From the NCBI RefSeq assembly GCF_007362775.1, contig NZ_CP041692.1:1612001-1676000 (forward strand): a stretch of 64,000 nt of DNA, in the 5' to 3' direction. Source of the DNA: Microlunatus elymi. GTDB taxonomy: Bacteria; Actinomycetota; Actinomycetes; Propionibacteriales; Propionibacteriaceae. This document shows positions 36,527-45,096 of this stretch, one piece after another (positions within the stretch are counted from its first letter, which is position 1; every line of letters starts with the position of its first letter). The notes beneath the pieces were generated by a model. That model saw only the letters and a program-made list of their open reading frames with translations. It had not been told where the DNA came from and searched no databases. A program made the position numbers and the translations under genes.

Positions 36527-36925
36527 TCAGCTGGGGACCGGGTCATGGATGCGGTAGCCGAGTTGTTCGGCGACGTGAGCCATGGCTCGGTCGTGGGTCA
36601 CGATCACCACATCTTCCAAGCCCGAGCGAACGACGGATGCAAGGTGGATCGCGTCGAGCGTCTTGATGTTCGGCACGATCGACTCGGCTTCGGTCAGGAC
36701 TGCATGATCAATCGGGATGATGTCGATGTGATCGAGAATCCGATCACGGTCGGCAACGGGCAGATCCTCTCTGCGCAGCACCCTGGTCACTTCCGTGCGC
36801 AGGATGCGCGACGAGACGATCCGATCGGTTGAAGCGGTCGTGAGATCGAACCACTCGGCGGCCTCCGGCGAGTGACCCAGCAGGATCCTGACGGCGACCG
36901 AACTGTCCAGATAGAAGTGGGTCAC
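36527..36925 (-). CDS. PIN domain toxin (VapC-like)
   Basis: 132-residue PIN RNase. Acidic active-site residues are visible: Asp7 in FYLDSSVAVRIL, Glu in SRILRTEVTRVL (about 45), Asp in TLDAIHLASV (about 91) and Asp in IVTHDRAM (about 109). Start GTG overlaps the antitoxin stop by 4 bp. Known family members cleave tRNA or rRNA and halt growth when freed from the antitoxin. The partner here is Phd/YefM-type rather than VapB AbrB/RHH-type, a common permutation. Confidence 0.92.
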   Translation of the reverse strand: MTHFYLDSSVAVRILLGHSPEAAEWFDLTTASTDRIVSSRILRTEVTRVLRREDLPVADRDRILDHIDIIPIDHAVLTEAESIVPNIKTLDAIHLASVVRSGLEDVVIVTHDRAMAHVAEQLGYRIHDPVPS

Positions 36926-37173
36926 CAGTCGCCCTTGTCGGACGCAAGAAGTTCATCGATCGACGTGGCGCTTCGCAGCTCATGCCGGCGGATCTCACGG
37001 GTTCTGGCGGGCGAATTGACCTTGCGAGGCACGATGCCAGCAGACGAGGCCGTCGGGATGATCCGGCCGATCTCCCGGTTGTGTCGGGTCAGCGAGTAGA
37101 CCTCGCCGGATTCGAGGTCGGCAATCATCGGCGCAGGATTCTGTCGCAGCTGGCCGATCGAGATCGTTTTCAT
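36922..37173 (-). CDS. Phd/YefM family antitoxin
   Basis: 83 residues. The N-terminal MKTISIGQLRQNPAPMIADLESGEVYSLTRHNREIGRIIP is the Phd/YefM DNA-binding fold; the disordered C-terminus (SIDELLASDKGDW) would wrap the PIN toxin. Co-translated with the downstream toxin gene. A leaderless start (TACGGT 6 nt upstream) and tandem 10-bp direct repeats ahead of the gene fit autoregulation. Confidence 0.9.
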   Translation of the reverse strand: MKTISIGQLRQNPAPMIADLESGEVYSLTRHNREIGRIIPTASSAGIVPRKVNSPARTREIRRHELRSATSIDELLASDKGDW

Positions 37174-37179
37174 GTGGCC

Positions 37180-37213
37180 ACCGTAGCCTCATTTTGTCTA
37201 CGATTGTCTACGA
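37180..37213 (-). promoter_or_regulatory. Promoter/operator of the Phd-PIN operon with tandem 10-bp repeats
   Basis: Minus-strand TACGGT (37185-37180) is a -10 hexamer 6 nt before the antitoxin ATG. Upstream, TTGTCTACGA occurs twice in tandem on the plus strand (37194-37203 and 37204-37213). The upstream copy supplies a TAGACA -35-like element at 19-bp spacing. Direct repeats in this position are candidate antitoxin-binding sites. Confidence 0.55.
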
Positions 37214-37369
37214 GCGCCGCAGGCATCCGGACGGGCGCGTCAGGGGTCGCGGCCGGTCGGCGGCCGGGGCGGCGTCGTACCTCGCGCCGACGTCAATTAG
37301 CTTGATCCCCAGCGGCATCGGCAATCAGTTGGTCCCATGGCCGCGACATCCCAACGGAAGGAACGGCAC

Positions 37370-38170
37370 GTGTCCAAGCCCGAAATTTCAGTACAGCTCT
37401 ACTCGATTCATGCCCAGCTCGATGCCGACCTCGACGGGTCGCTGCGGCGGCTGTTCGAGATCGGACTGCGGACCGTCGAGGCGTTCGACTTCGTCCGCCG
37501 GGCGGACGAGCTGAAGAAGTCGTTCGACGCGTACGGGTTGAGCGCGCCGACCGCGCACGCGATCTTGATCGAGAACGAGGGCGTCGCCACACCTGACGGC
37601 CTGCTGTCGGTGCCGCCGGCCGAGGAGGTCTTCGCCGCCGCCAACACCCTCGGCGTGCAGGTGGTGATCGATCCGTTCGTCGCTCCGAGTCGCTGGGCGA
37701 CCGCCGACGACGTGCAACGCAACGCCGAGCGGCTCAACGCCAGCGCGAAGCAGGCCGCGGAATTCGGTCTCAAGGTCGGCTACCACAACCATGATCACGA
37801 GTTCGCCACCCAGATCGACGGCCGGCCCGCGCTGGAGGTTTTCGCCGGCCTGCTCGATCCGGCGGTGTTGCTCGAAGTTGATCTTTACTGGGCCACGGCC
37901 GGTGGCGCCGATCCCGTTGCCTTGTTGGAGAAACTGGGTGATCGGGTGATTGCCGTGCACATCAAGGACGGGCCGATGCGTCCGGGCATCACCGCGGCCG
38001 ACATGCCGTCGGACCAGCAGCCGGCCGGACAGGGCGACGTGCCGCTGGCCGCTGTGCTGGCAGCCAATCCGGAGCTGCCGTACGCGGTGATCGAATTCGA
38101 TCACTACGAGGGCGACATCTTCGACGGCATCGCCCAGAGCTACCGGTTCCTGACCGACACGTTGGGCTGA
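37370..38170 (+). CDS. Sugar phosphate isomerase/epimerase, TIM barrel (paralogue of 9282-10034)
   Basis: 266-residue xylose-isomerase-like TIM barrel: ISVQLYSIHAQLD, VGYHNHDHEFATQ, LLEVDLYWATAGGADPVALLEKLGDRVIAVHIKDG and FDHYEGDIFDGI match the 9.3-kb paralogue segment by segment, with an added loop around residues 205-220 (PGITAADMPSDQQPAG). GTG 37370 is preferred because GGAAGGAA precedes it. It lies next to the inositol cluster and may serve inositol or inosose interconversion (inference), although it is separated from it by the oppositely oriented GntR gene. Confidence 0.88.
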   Translation: MSKPEISVQLYSIHAQLDADLDGSLRRLFEIGLRTVEAFDFVRRADELKKSFDAYGLSAPTAHAILIENEGVATPDGLLSVPPAEEVFAAANTLGVQVVIDPFVAPSRWATADDVQRNAERLNASAKQAAEFGLKVGYHNHDHEFATQIDGRPALEVFAGLLDPAVLLEVDLYWATAGGADPVALLEKLGDRVIAVHIKDGPMRPGITAADMPSDQQPAGQGDVPLAAVLAANPELPYAVIEFDHYEGDIFDGIAQSYRFLTDTLG

Positions 38171-38260
38171 CTCAGCCCTTCGACACGCTCAGCAGCCATC
38201 GAGCTCAGGGGCATCGACCTCAGCAGCCATTGGGCTCAGGAGCCTGTCGAGCTCAAGGGG
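38171..38260. repeat. Degenerate copies of the TGAGCCTGTCGAAGG dispersed repeat
   Basis: CCCTTCGACACGCTCAGCAG at 38176-38195 and GGAGCCTGTCGAGCTCAAGG at 38239-38258 face opposite ways. The second one overlaps the last codons and stop of the GntR gene. The intervening bases repeat AGCAGCCAT and GCTCAGG. Convergent genes meet here, so it may act as a terminator. Confidence 0.65.
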
Positions 38261-39122
38261 CGAGGGAGACCTCGAGGGAGTAGTGCGAGGCGCGGTAGAC
38301 GTGCTGGCCGATCTCGACCAACCGGCCGCTGTCGTCGTACACCACCCGGAGTGCGGTGAGGCAGGCTGCCGGTCGGCGCTCGGCCAGCAGCTTGCCCTCG
38401 TCGGCGGTCATCAACCGAGCGCTGACCGTCTGATGGGCGACCCGCAGATTGACCCCGCGGGCGCGCAACGCCGCGTAGAGACCGGTGCCGGCAAGATCAG
38501 CTTCGCTGACCGCCAGCCGTGCCGGCAGATGGTTGGTCAGGATCGCCAGCGGCAGCCCGTCGGCGATCCGCAACCTGGTGATCTTTAGGAACTCACCGCT
38601 GAGTTCGGTCTCGGCCAGCTCGACGCCGCTGGACAGTAGGTCTTCGGCAGACACCCCCAGCTCGTACGAGAGCAGGCGGGTCTCCGGCCGCCGGCCGGCC
38701 GCCTGCAGATCCTCGTACAGGCTGGACAGGCGGGTCTCGCGATTGATCCGCGGGCTCAGCACCTGAGTGCCGACCCCGCGTTTACGCACCACCAGCCCCT
38801 TGCGGGCGAGCTCGCCGATCGCCTGCCGCGCGGTCGGCCGGGCCAGACCGAGCCGAGTGGTCATCGACAGCTCGTTCTCCAGGCGATCGCCGGGGGACAG
38901 TTCGCCGGAACGGATCGCGGCCTCGATCGCCTGTGCCAGCTGGTGATACAGCGGCACCGGACTGTTGCGGTCCAGGATGATCGGCAGCTGCCGAGGGGCG
39001 GTCGGCGTCGGCTCGCCGGGCGCGTTCGTCGTGCTGCCGGCATCCGCTGCCTGCACGCCCTTCGGTGCGGTTGGCGGGCCGGCGGCATTCGGGGCGGAGA
39101 TGTCCGCTCCAGGGTCGACCAT
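38253..39122 (-). CDS. GntR/HutC family regulator with UTRA domain, probable inositol-cluster repressor
   Basis: 289 residues: a low-complexity Ala/Pro/Thr N-terminus (about 1-45), winged-helix GntR domain (about 50-115; PLYHQLAQAIEAAIRSGELSPGD, LGLARPTARQAIGELA), then a UTRA effector domain (about 135-285; TRLRIADGLPLAILTNHLPA, YRASHYSLEVSLAP). It is divergent from iolC with an operator-like palindrome between them, so it most likely controls the inositol operon in response to a pathway intermediate. Leaderless ATG with TAAGCT 6 nt upstream. The GntR assignment is firm; the inducer is inferred. Confidence 0.9.
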   Translation of the reverse strand: MVDPGADISAPNAAGPPTAPKGVQAADAGSTTNAPGEPTPTAPRQLPIILDRNSPVPLYHQLAQAIEAAIRSGELSPGDRLENELSMTTRLGLARPTARQAIGELARKGLVVRKRGVGTQVLSPRINRETRLSSLYEDLQAAGRRPETRLLSYELGVSAEDLLSSGVELAETELSGEFLKITRLRIADGLPLAILTNHLPARLAVSEADLAGTGLYAALRARGVNLRVAHQTVSARLMTADEGKLLAERRPAACLTALRVVYDDSGRLVEIGQHVYRASHYSLEVSLAP

Positions 39123-39128
39123 GCGCGC

Positions 39129-39134
39129 AGCTTA
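39129..39134 (-). promoter_or_regulatory. -10 hexamer of the GntR gene, leaderless
   Basis: TAAGCT on the minus strand, 6 nt before ATG 39122. Confidence 0.45.
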
Positions 39135-39159
39135 ACCAGATCGGTCCGATGTTGGACTA

Positions 39160-39180
39160 TTGACTGTTTGTCTGGACAAA
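39160..39180. promoter_or_regulatory. Operator-like palindrome between the GntR gene and iolC
   Basis: TTTGTCTGGACAAA at 39167-39180 is an inverted repeat (TTTGTC, TG, GACAAA), directly after a TTGACT -35-like hexamer (39160-39165). The core TGTCTGGACA fits 9 of 10 positions of the IolR consensus KGWCHTRACA that I recall for Corynebacterium glutamicum, which is also a GntR-family regulator. Confidence 0.55.
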
Positions 39181-39218
39181 GCTTGACCTTGGGTGGTCCG
39201 GGCTGGTTGGCTGTGCCC

Positions 39219-40328
39219 ATGGCCGAACCGGTACGAGCTGATGACCGATCCCGCAGGCAGCCGGACGATCGCTCCCGCGCCCGGCGCGACGGCGCCGTCG
39301 GGCACGAGGTCCTGACCTTCGGCCGCAGCGGAGTGGACATCTACCCGCAGCAGATCGGCGTCGGGCTCGAGGACGTGACCTCCTTTGGCAAGTACCTCGG
39401 CGGCACCACCGCCAACGTCGCCGTCGCCGCCGCCCGGCTCGGACGGCGCGCGGCGATCATCACCGGTGTCGGCGACGACCCGTTCGGCCGCTATGTTCGC
39501 CGCCAACTCGTCGACCTCGGGGTCGACGACCGGCACGTGGTGACCAACACCGAATACGCCACTCCGGTCACCTTCTGCGAGATCTTCCCGCCGGACGATT
39601 TCCCGATCTGGTTCTACCGCAAGCCGTCGGCACCCGACCTGCAGGTGCGCGTGGCCGACGTCGATCTCGATGCCGTCCGCGGATCCGATCTGGTCTGGAT
39701 CTCGGTCACCGGGTTGAGCGAGAATCCCAGCAGGGAAACACATTTCGCGGTGCTGGAGGCGCGGCAGCGTAAGCCGTTCACCGTTGTTGATCTTGACTAT
39801 CGGCCGATGTTCTGGGAGTCGCCCGAGGCCGCTCGGGCACAGATCGCCAAGGTGCTGCCGCAGGTCAACGTCGCGGTCGGCAACCGGGAGGAGTGCGAGG
39901 TCGCGGTCGGTGAGTCCGATCCTGAACGCGCGGCCGATGCGCTGCTGGAAGCCGGGGTCGAGTTGGCCATCGTCAAGCAAGGGCCGGACGGTGTGCTGGC
40001 CAAGACCCGTACCGAGCGGGTGGTGTCGCCGCCGATCATGATCACGCCGATGAACGGCCTCGGCGCCGGCGATGGGTTCGGCGGTTCGCTGGCTCACGGG
40101 CTGCTGGCCGGCTGGCCGCTGGGAACCGTGCTGCAGCGAGCCAACGCCGCCGGAGCGATCGTCGCCTCCCGGCTGGAGTGCTCCACCGCGATGCCGACCG
40201 CCGAAGAGATCGACACCCTGTTGGCCGGTGGCGATCCCAACGCGGGCCTCGCCGACGCGGCCACCCACCCGGACGCTGGTTCTGCTGCCCCGATGCCCGG
40301 CCCGGCAAGAACGGCGATTCGATCATGA
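39219..40328 (+). CDS. iolC: 5-dehydro-2-deoxygluconokinase
   Basis: PfkB-family sugar kinase of 369 residues phosphorylating 2-deoxy-5-keto-gluconate (DKG) at O-6, the fifth step of inositol breakdown. N-terminal TFGRSGVDIYPQQIGVGLED and GKYLGGTTANVAVAAARLG are typical of IolC. The catalytic/anion-hole region MNGLGAGDGFGGSLAHGLL (GAGD with catalytic Asp) is near residue 270. ATG 39219 is used; about 30 residues precede conserved sequence and no good ribosome site is seen. First gene of the operon, ending in an ATGA overlap with the aldolase gene. Confidence 0.93.
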   Translation: MAEPVRADDRSRRQPDDRSRARRDGAVGHEVLTFGRSGVDIYPQQIGVGLEDVTSFGKYLGGTTANVAVAAARLGRRAAIITGVGDDPFGRYVRRQLVDLGVDDRHVVTNTEYATPVTFCEIFPPDDFPIWFYRKPSAPDLQVRVADVDLDAVRGSDLVWISVTGLSENPSRETHFAVLEARQRKPFTVVDLDYRPMFWESPEAARAQIAKVLPQVNVAVGNREECEVAVGESDPERAADALLEAGVELAIVKQGPDGVLAKTRTERVVSPPIMITPMNGLGAGDGFGGSLAHGLLAGWPLGTVLQRANAAGAIVASRLECSTAMPTAEEIDTLLAGGDPNAGLADAATHPDAGSAAPMPGPARTAIRS

Positions 40329-41275
40329 CCGGTGAGGCCGTGCTGGAACATCCGTCCGCCGATCGGGTCACGATCGCCGAGCTGACCGACCTTCGGCTCA
40401 CCGACCCTGGACGGATCGGGCGGCTGTTGGCGGCCCGGACGAGCCCTGGGCTGCCGGTCGACGGGCGGTTGATGATCATCGCCTGTGATCATCCGGCCCG
40501 CGGTTCGCTGTCGGCGCTCGGCCGGCCCACCGCGATGGCCGATCGTACGGAATTGCTGTCCCGGTTGATGATTGCGCTGTCGCGGCCCGGAGTCGACGGG
40601 GTGCTGGCAACCGCCGACATCATCGAAGATCTCCTCCTGCTGGGCGCTTGTCGGGACAAGTTGATCTTCGGCTCGATGAATCGGGGCGGGCTGGCCGGTG
40701 CCGCGTTCGAGGCCGATGATCGGATGACCGGCTACGACGTGGCCGGCATCAACGCCGGCCGGCTGGACGGCGGCAAGATGCTGCTCCGGTTGGTACTGGA
40801 TGATCACGGAACCGCGGACACCCTGCAGGCCTGCGCGTCCGCAGTGAACGAACTCAATCGGTCCGGGCGGATCGCCATGCTGGAGCCGTTCCTGAGCCGG
40901 CGCGCCGCCGCCGGCACCAAGTTGATCAACGACCTGAGCCCGGAGGCGGTGATCAGATCGGTGGCCATCGCGCAGGGTCTGGGCGCCTCCAGTGCGTACA
41001 CCTGGTTGAAGCTGCCGGTGACCGAACGGATGGAGCAGGTTGCCGCGGCGACCACGTTGCCGACCCTGCTGCTCGGCGGCGATCCGGCCGAGGACGCCGA
41101 CCTCACCTATGCCAGCTGGCAATCTGCGCTGGCGCTGCCTCCGGTACGAGGTCTGGTGGTCGGCCGTAGCCTGCTCTACCCCCGCGACGACGACGTCGCG
41201 GCGGCCGTCGACATCGCCGCCCGACTGGTTCATCCGAGGATGGAATCCCTTCCCAGGAAGGAAGATCTCCGATGA
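40325..41275 (+). CDS. Cgl0159/LacD-like aldolase of the inositol pathway
   Basis: 316-residue (beta/alpha)8 protein. LMIIACDHPARGSLSALG and GVLATADIIEDLLLLG are class-I-aldolase-like, followed by a Lys-containing strand YTWLKLPVTERM and TLLLGGDPAEDADLTYASW. It sits between iolC and iolB where B. subtilis has its separate DKGP aldolase IolJ, so the likely job is cleavage of 2-deoxy-5-keto-gluconate 6-phosphate to DHAP and malonate semialdehyde. This is a context inference; the family is common in actinobacterial iol clusters. ATGA overlaps at both ends. Confidence 0.8.
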   Translation: MTGEAVLEHPSADRVTIAELTDLRLTDPGRIGRLLAARTSPGLPVDGRLMIIACDHPARGSLSALGRPTAMADRTELLSRLMIALSRPGVDGVLATADIIEDLLLLGACRDKLIFGSMNRGGLAGAAFEADDRMTGYDVAGINAGRLDGGKMLLRLVLDDHGTADTLQACASAVNELNRSGRIAMLEPFLSRRAAAGTKLINDLSPEAVIRSVAIAQGLGASSAYTWLKLPVTERMEQVAAATTLPTLLLGGDPAEDADLTYASWQSALALPPVRGLVVGRSLLYPRDDDVAAAVDIAARLVHPRMESLPRKEDLR

Positions 41276-42141
41276 CCGCCGAGCGCTGGGTGTTGCCTGC
41301 CGGCACGGCCGCGGTCGACGACTACCTGCTGCAGGTGACCCCGGAGTCGGCCGGGTGGGGCTACTCCAGTCTGCGGATCCTCGCCCTGGAAGGAGGTCAG
41401 GAACACCGGCTGCACACCGGCGCAGAGGAGATGATCTTGATCCCGCTTGCCGGCAGTGCGGTCGTGGGCTGCGGCCACGAGACCCACCGGCTGGTGGGGC
41501 GGGAATCGGTGTTCGCCGGACCGAGCGACTTCAGCTACCTGCCGGTCGATTCGCAGGTGACCGTCGGGTCGGCGGCCGGGGGCCGGTTCGCTCTCTGCGG
41601 CGCCCGGACCCAGACCAGGCTGCCGTTCCGTTACGGGGCTGCCGGCGACGTGCCGGTCGAGCTGCGCGGCGCCGGCCAGTCCAGCCGGCTGGTCCGCAAC
41701 TTCGGCACCGTCGGCTCCTTCGACACCGGCAAGTTGATCGCCTGCGAGGTGATCACGCCGGACGGCAACTGGTCCTCCTACCCGGCGCACAAACATGATC
41801 ATGGCGGGCCGGTCGAGTCCGAGCTGGAGGAGATCTACTACTTCGAGATCGGATCCGGCCCCCAAGGTGAACCGGGCTTCGGCTACATGCAGACCCGCGC
41901 CTCGGACGATCGGCCGATCAAGATCATGACCGAGGTCCGCGACGGCGACACCGTGCTGGTGCCGTACGGCTGGCACGGTCCGTGTGTGGCCGCCCCCGGC
42001 TTCGAGATGTACTACCTGAACGTGATGGCCGGCCCGGCCGCCGAACGGGCCTGGCTGATCTCCGATCATCCCGACCACCGCTTCGTCCGGGCGAGTTGGG
42101 ACTCCCAGCAACTCGATCCGCGATTGACCGGCCGACGATGA
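41272..42141 (+). CDS. iolB: 5-deoxy-glucuronate isomerase
   Basis: 289-residue KduI/IolB bicupin converting 5-deoxy-D-glucuronate to DKG. Metal-binding features are visible: HKHDHGG (about residue 174), ELEEIYYFEI and VPYGWHGPCVAAPG near the C-terminus, plus GAEEMILIPLAGSAVV in the first cupin. Length matches the family (about 270-300). Translationally coupled with both neighbours. Assignment is firm from motifs and context. Confidence 0.95.
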   Translation: MTAERWVLPAGTAAVDDYLLQVTPESAGWGYSSLRILALEGGQEHRLHTGAEEMILIPLAGSAVVGCGHETHRLVGRESVFAGPSDFSYLPVDSQVTVGSAAGGRFALCGARTQTRLPFRYGAAGDVPVELRGAGQSSRLVRNFGTVGSFDTGKLIACEVITPDGNWSSYPAHKHDHGGPVESELEEIYYFEIGSGPQGEPGFGYMQTRASDDRPIKIMTEVRDGDTVLVPYGWHGPCVAAPGFEMYYLNVMAGPAAERAWLISDHPDHRFVRASWDSQQLDPRLTGRR

Positions 42142-44105
42142 CCACCGACACCCGAGGAGCGGCACCGATGTCCGAGCAGACCGTACGGCTGACGGTCGCA
42201 CAGGCGACCATCCGGTTCCTGGCCAACCAGTACAGCGAACGCGACGGACTCCGACAGCGGCTGATCCCAGTTAGCCTGGGTATTTTCGGCCACGGCAACG
42301 TCGCCGGGCTGGGCCAGGCGCTGCTGCAGGCCGACATCGATCATGAATCCACCGACGAGCCGGGCAGCATGCCGTACATCCTGTCCCGGAACGAGCAGGG
42401 CGCCGTGCACACGGCGGTCGGCTTCGCCCGGGCTCGCAACCGCACGCAGACCTACGCGGTGACGACGAGCATCGGGCCGGGGGCGACGAACATGGTCACC
42501 GGCGCCGCGCTGGCCACAATCAACCGGATCCCGGTGTTGTTGCTGCCGGCTGACGGATTCGCCAACCGGGCCGCAACTCCACTGCTGCAGGAATTGGAGC
42601 GCACCGACGCCGGTGACGTCTCGGTCAACGACGCGTTCCGGCCGGTGTCGCGCTACTTCGACCGGGTGCAGCGACCCGAGCAGTTGCCGGCCGCCTTGCT
42701 CGGCGCGATGCGGGTGCTGACCGACGTCGCCGAGACCGGCGCCGTCACGGTGTGCTTCCCGCAGGACGTGCAGGCCGAGGCGTACGACTGGCCGGCAGCG
42801 TTGTTCGCGCCCAGAGTCTGGCGGTTGGCCCGGCCGCAGGCCGAGCCGGCGCTGCTGGATCGGGCCGCGGAGTTGATCAAGAACGCGCAGCGGCCGCTGA
42901 TCGTGGCGGGCGGCGGGGTGCATTACAGCCAGGCGGAGGACGCGTTGCGGGACTTCGTCGACCAGACCCGGATCCCGGTCGGGCTGACCCAGGCCGGCAA
43001 GGGTGCGTTGCTCGATGATCATCCGCTGTGCCTGGGTGCGGTCGGCTCCACCGGCACCACCGCGGCCAACGCGATCGCCCGCGAGGCCGATCTGGTGATC
43101 GGCATCGGGACTCGCTACTCGGACTTCACCACGGCCAGCCGGTCTGCCTTCCAACACCCGGACGTACGGTTCGTCAACGTCAACGTGGCCGGACTGGATT
43201 CGATCAAGGAATCGGGACTGCCGCTGCTGGCCGATGCGCGGGACTCCTTGACTGGCTTGGCTTCCCGGCTTTCCGGTCACCGGACCGAGGACGGCTACCG
43301 GAGCAAGATCACCGAACTCAAGGCCGAGTGGGACAAGATCGTCGACGACGCCTGTCATCCGGCCGTGCGGGTCGACGGTGGAGCGCCGGACGGTTCGGCT
43401 CACCTGCTCAGCCAGAACGAGGTGATCGGGATGGTCAACGAGCATTCCGATCCGCGCGACGTCGTGGTCTGTGCGGCGGGTTCGATGCCCGGCGATCTGC
43501 ACAAATTGTGGCGGACCCGCGACGTCGGCGGCTATCACGTCGAGTACGGATATTCCTGTATGGGTTACGAGATCGCCGGCGGGCTCGGCGTACGGCTGGC
43601 CGATCCGAGCCGGGACGTGTTCGTGATGGTCGGCGACGGGTCCTATCTGATGTTGGCCAGCGAGCTGGTGACCGCGATCCAGGAAGACGTCAAGCTGGTC
43701 GTGATCCTGGTGCAGAATCACGGCTTCGCCTCGATCGGATCGCTCAGCGAATCCCTCGGCTCACAGCGATTCGGCACTCGGTATCGGCACCGCGGCGCGT
43801 CCGGCCGGCTGGATGGCGACTTCCTGCCGATCGACCTGGCCGCCAACGCGGCCAGCCTGGGCGCCGAGGTGATCACCGCCGGAACGGCAGACGAGTTCGT
43901 GGCGGCGATCAAGGCGGCCAAGCGCGCGGAGCGCAGCGTGGTGATCCACGTCGAGACGGACCCGTTCATCGATGCGCCGGACTCCCGGTCCTGGTGGGAC
44001 GTGCCGGTCAGTGAGGTGTCGACGCTGGAGTCGACCCAGCAGGCGTACAAGAGCTACCGCGACCACAAGAGCGACCAGCGGATCTATTTGGATTCGGTGG
44101 ATTGA
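42138..44105 (+). CDS. iolD: 3D-(3,5/4)-trihydroxycyclohexane-1,2-dione acylhydrolase (decyclizing)
   Basis: ThDP-dependent enzyme of 655 residues opening the inositol-derived ring to 5-deoxyglucuronate. N-terminal PYR domain with FGHGNVAGLGQAL and the activating Glu in NEQGAVHTAVGFARAR; central domain PLIVAGGGVHYSQA; C-terminal PP domain with ThDP/Mg motif MVGDGSYLMLASELVTAIQ...VQNHGF. Start ATG 42138 overlaps iolB; MSEQTV at 42168 is an alternative ten codons later. The 52-bp gap to the next gene contains a copy of the dispersed repeat. Confidence 0.95.
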   Translation: MTTDTRGAAPMSEQTVRLTVAQATIRFLANQYSERDGLRQRLIPVSLGIFGHGNVAGLGQALLQADIDHESTDEPGSMPYILSRNEQGAVHTAVGFARARNRTQTYAVTTSIGPGATNMVTGAALATINRIPVLLLPADGFANRAATPLLQELERTDAGDVSVNDAFRPVSRYFDRVQRPEQLPAALLGAMRVLTDVAETGAVTVCFPQDVQAEAYDWPAALFAPRVWRLARPQAEPALLDRAAELIKNAQRPLIVAGGGVHYSQAEDALRDFVDQTRIPVGLTQAGKGALLDDHPLCLGAVGSTGTTAANAIAREADLVIGIGTRYSDFTTASRSAFQHPDVRFVNVNVAGLDSIKESGLPLLADARDSLTGLASRLSGHRTEDGYRSKITELKAEWDKIVDDACHPAVRVDGGAPDGSAHLLSQNEVIGMVNEHSDPRDVVVCAAGSMPGDLHKLWRTRDVGGYHVEYGYSCMGYEIAGGLGVRLADPSRDVFVMVGDGSYLMLASELVTAIQEDVKLVVILVQNHGFASIGSLSESLGSQRFGTRYRHRGASGRLDGDFLPIDLAANAASLGAEVITAGTADEFVAAIKAAKRAERSVVIHVETDPFIDAPDSRSWWDVPVSEVSTLESTQQAYKSYRDHKSDQRIYLDSVD

Positions 44106-44111
44106 GCAAGG

Positions 44112-44130
44112 CCTTCCGACAGGCTCAGGG
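44112..44130. repeat. Dispersed repeat copy, left of the iolE-like gene
   Basis: CCTTCCGACAGGCTCAGGG, the inverse of the copy at 45079-45096 with one extra base. It lies in the iolD-iolE gap. Confidence 0.7.
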
Positions 44131-44157
44131 CCCCTTACCGGGCAGGAAAGGAACGCA

Positions 44158-45063
44158 GTGACCCAACAACCGATCACCATCGGGTCCGCCCCGGACTCCT
44201 GGGGTGTGTGGTTCGCCGACGACCCGGAGCAGGTCGACCCCGGCCGGTTCCTGGACGAGGTGGCGGCCGCCGGCTACACCTGGATCGAACTCGGGCCGGT
44301 CGGCTACCTGCCCACCGACGCGAACGCGTTGCAAGATCAACTCGACGCGCACCGGTTGAAGGTGTCGGCCGGCACCGTGTTCGAGCATCTGCACCAGCCC
44401 GACTCCTGGGACGACGTCTGGAGTCAGGTGTCGACCGTCGGTGCGCTGACTCGCGCGGTCGGCGGTGAGCACATCGTGGTGATCCCCGACGTCTGGCGTG
44501 ATCACAAGACCGGCGAGCCGAAGGAACCACGCGAGCTCACCGCCGAGCAGTGGCGGCGGATGACCTCGGGCATGAACGAGTTGGGTCGGCGGATCCTCGA
44601 CGAGTACGGCCTGAAGGTCCAGTTCCACAGCCATGCCGACAGCCACGTCGGCTATCAGACCGACATCGAACGCTTCCTGGAGGCGACCGATCCGGCGTAC
44701 GTGAATCTCTGCCTGGACACCGGACACGTCGCCTACTACGGCGGCGACAACCTCGATCTGATCACTCGCTATCCGGAGCGGATCGGCTACCTGCACCTGA
44801 AGCAGGTCGATCCGGCGATCCGGGACAAGGTGCTGGCCGAGGATCTGTCCTTTCCCGAGGCGGTCAGACTGGGCGTGATGGTCGAGCCGCCGTCCGGTGT
44901 TCCCGATCTTGCTCCGATCCTCGACGCGGTCGGCGACTTCGGCCGGCCGATCTACGGCATCGTGGAACAGGACATGTACCCCTGCCCGCCCGAGGTGCCG
45001 CTGCCGATCGCCCGCCGCACCTTCACCTACCTCAACTCCTGCCTCGAAGGTCGACTCCAGTGA
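44158..45063 (+). CDS. iolE: IolE-like TIM-barrel protein, probable 2-keto-myo-inositol dehydratase
   Basis: 301 residues. Opening APDSWGVWFADDPEQVDPGRFLDEVAAAGYTWIELGPVGYLP is diagnostic of actinobacterial inosose dehydratase/isomerase-like proteins. Metal and substrate residues are suggested by VQFHSHADSHVG, NLCLDTGHVAYYGGDN and YLHLKQVDP. It would dehydrate scyllo-inosose to the dione used by IolD. GTG 44158 follows GGAAAGGAA. Some relatives are called IolH or plain epimerases, so the precise step is slightly uncertain, but no other dehydratase candidate is in the cluster. Confidence 0.85.
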   Translation: MTQQPITIGSAPDSWGVWFADDPEQVDPGRFLDEVAAAGYTWIELGPVGYLPTDANALQDQLDAHRLKVSAGTVFEHLHQPDSWDDVWSQVSTVGALTRAVGGEHIVVIPDVWRDHKTGEPKEPRELTAEQWRRMTSGMNELGRRILDEYGLKVQFHSHADSHVGYQTDIERFLEATDPAYVNLCLDTGHVAYYGGDNLDLITRYPERIGYLHLKQVDPAIRDKVLAEDLSFPEAVRLGVMVEPPSGVPDLAPILDAVGDFGRPIYGIVEQDMYPCPPEVPLPIARRTFTYLNSCLEGRLQ

Positions 45064-45078
45064 TCACTGAACCGAGAT

Positions 45079-45096
45079 CCCTGAGCCTGTCGAAGG
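45079..45096. repeat. Dispersed repeat copy, right of the iolE-like gene
   Basis: CCCTGAGCCTGTCGAAGG in the iolE-iolG gap, inverted relative to the copy at 44112-44130. Confidence 0.75.
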
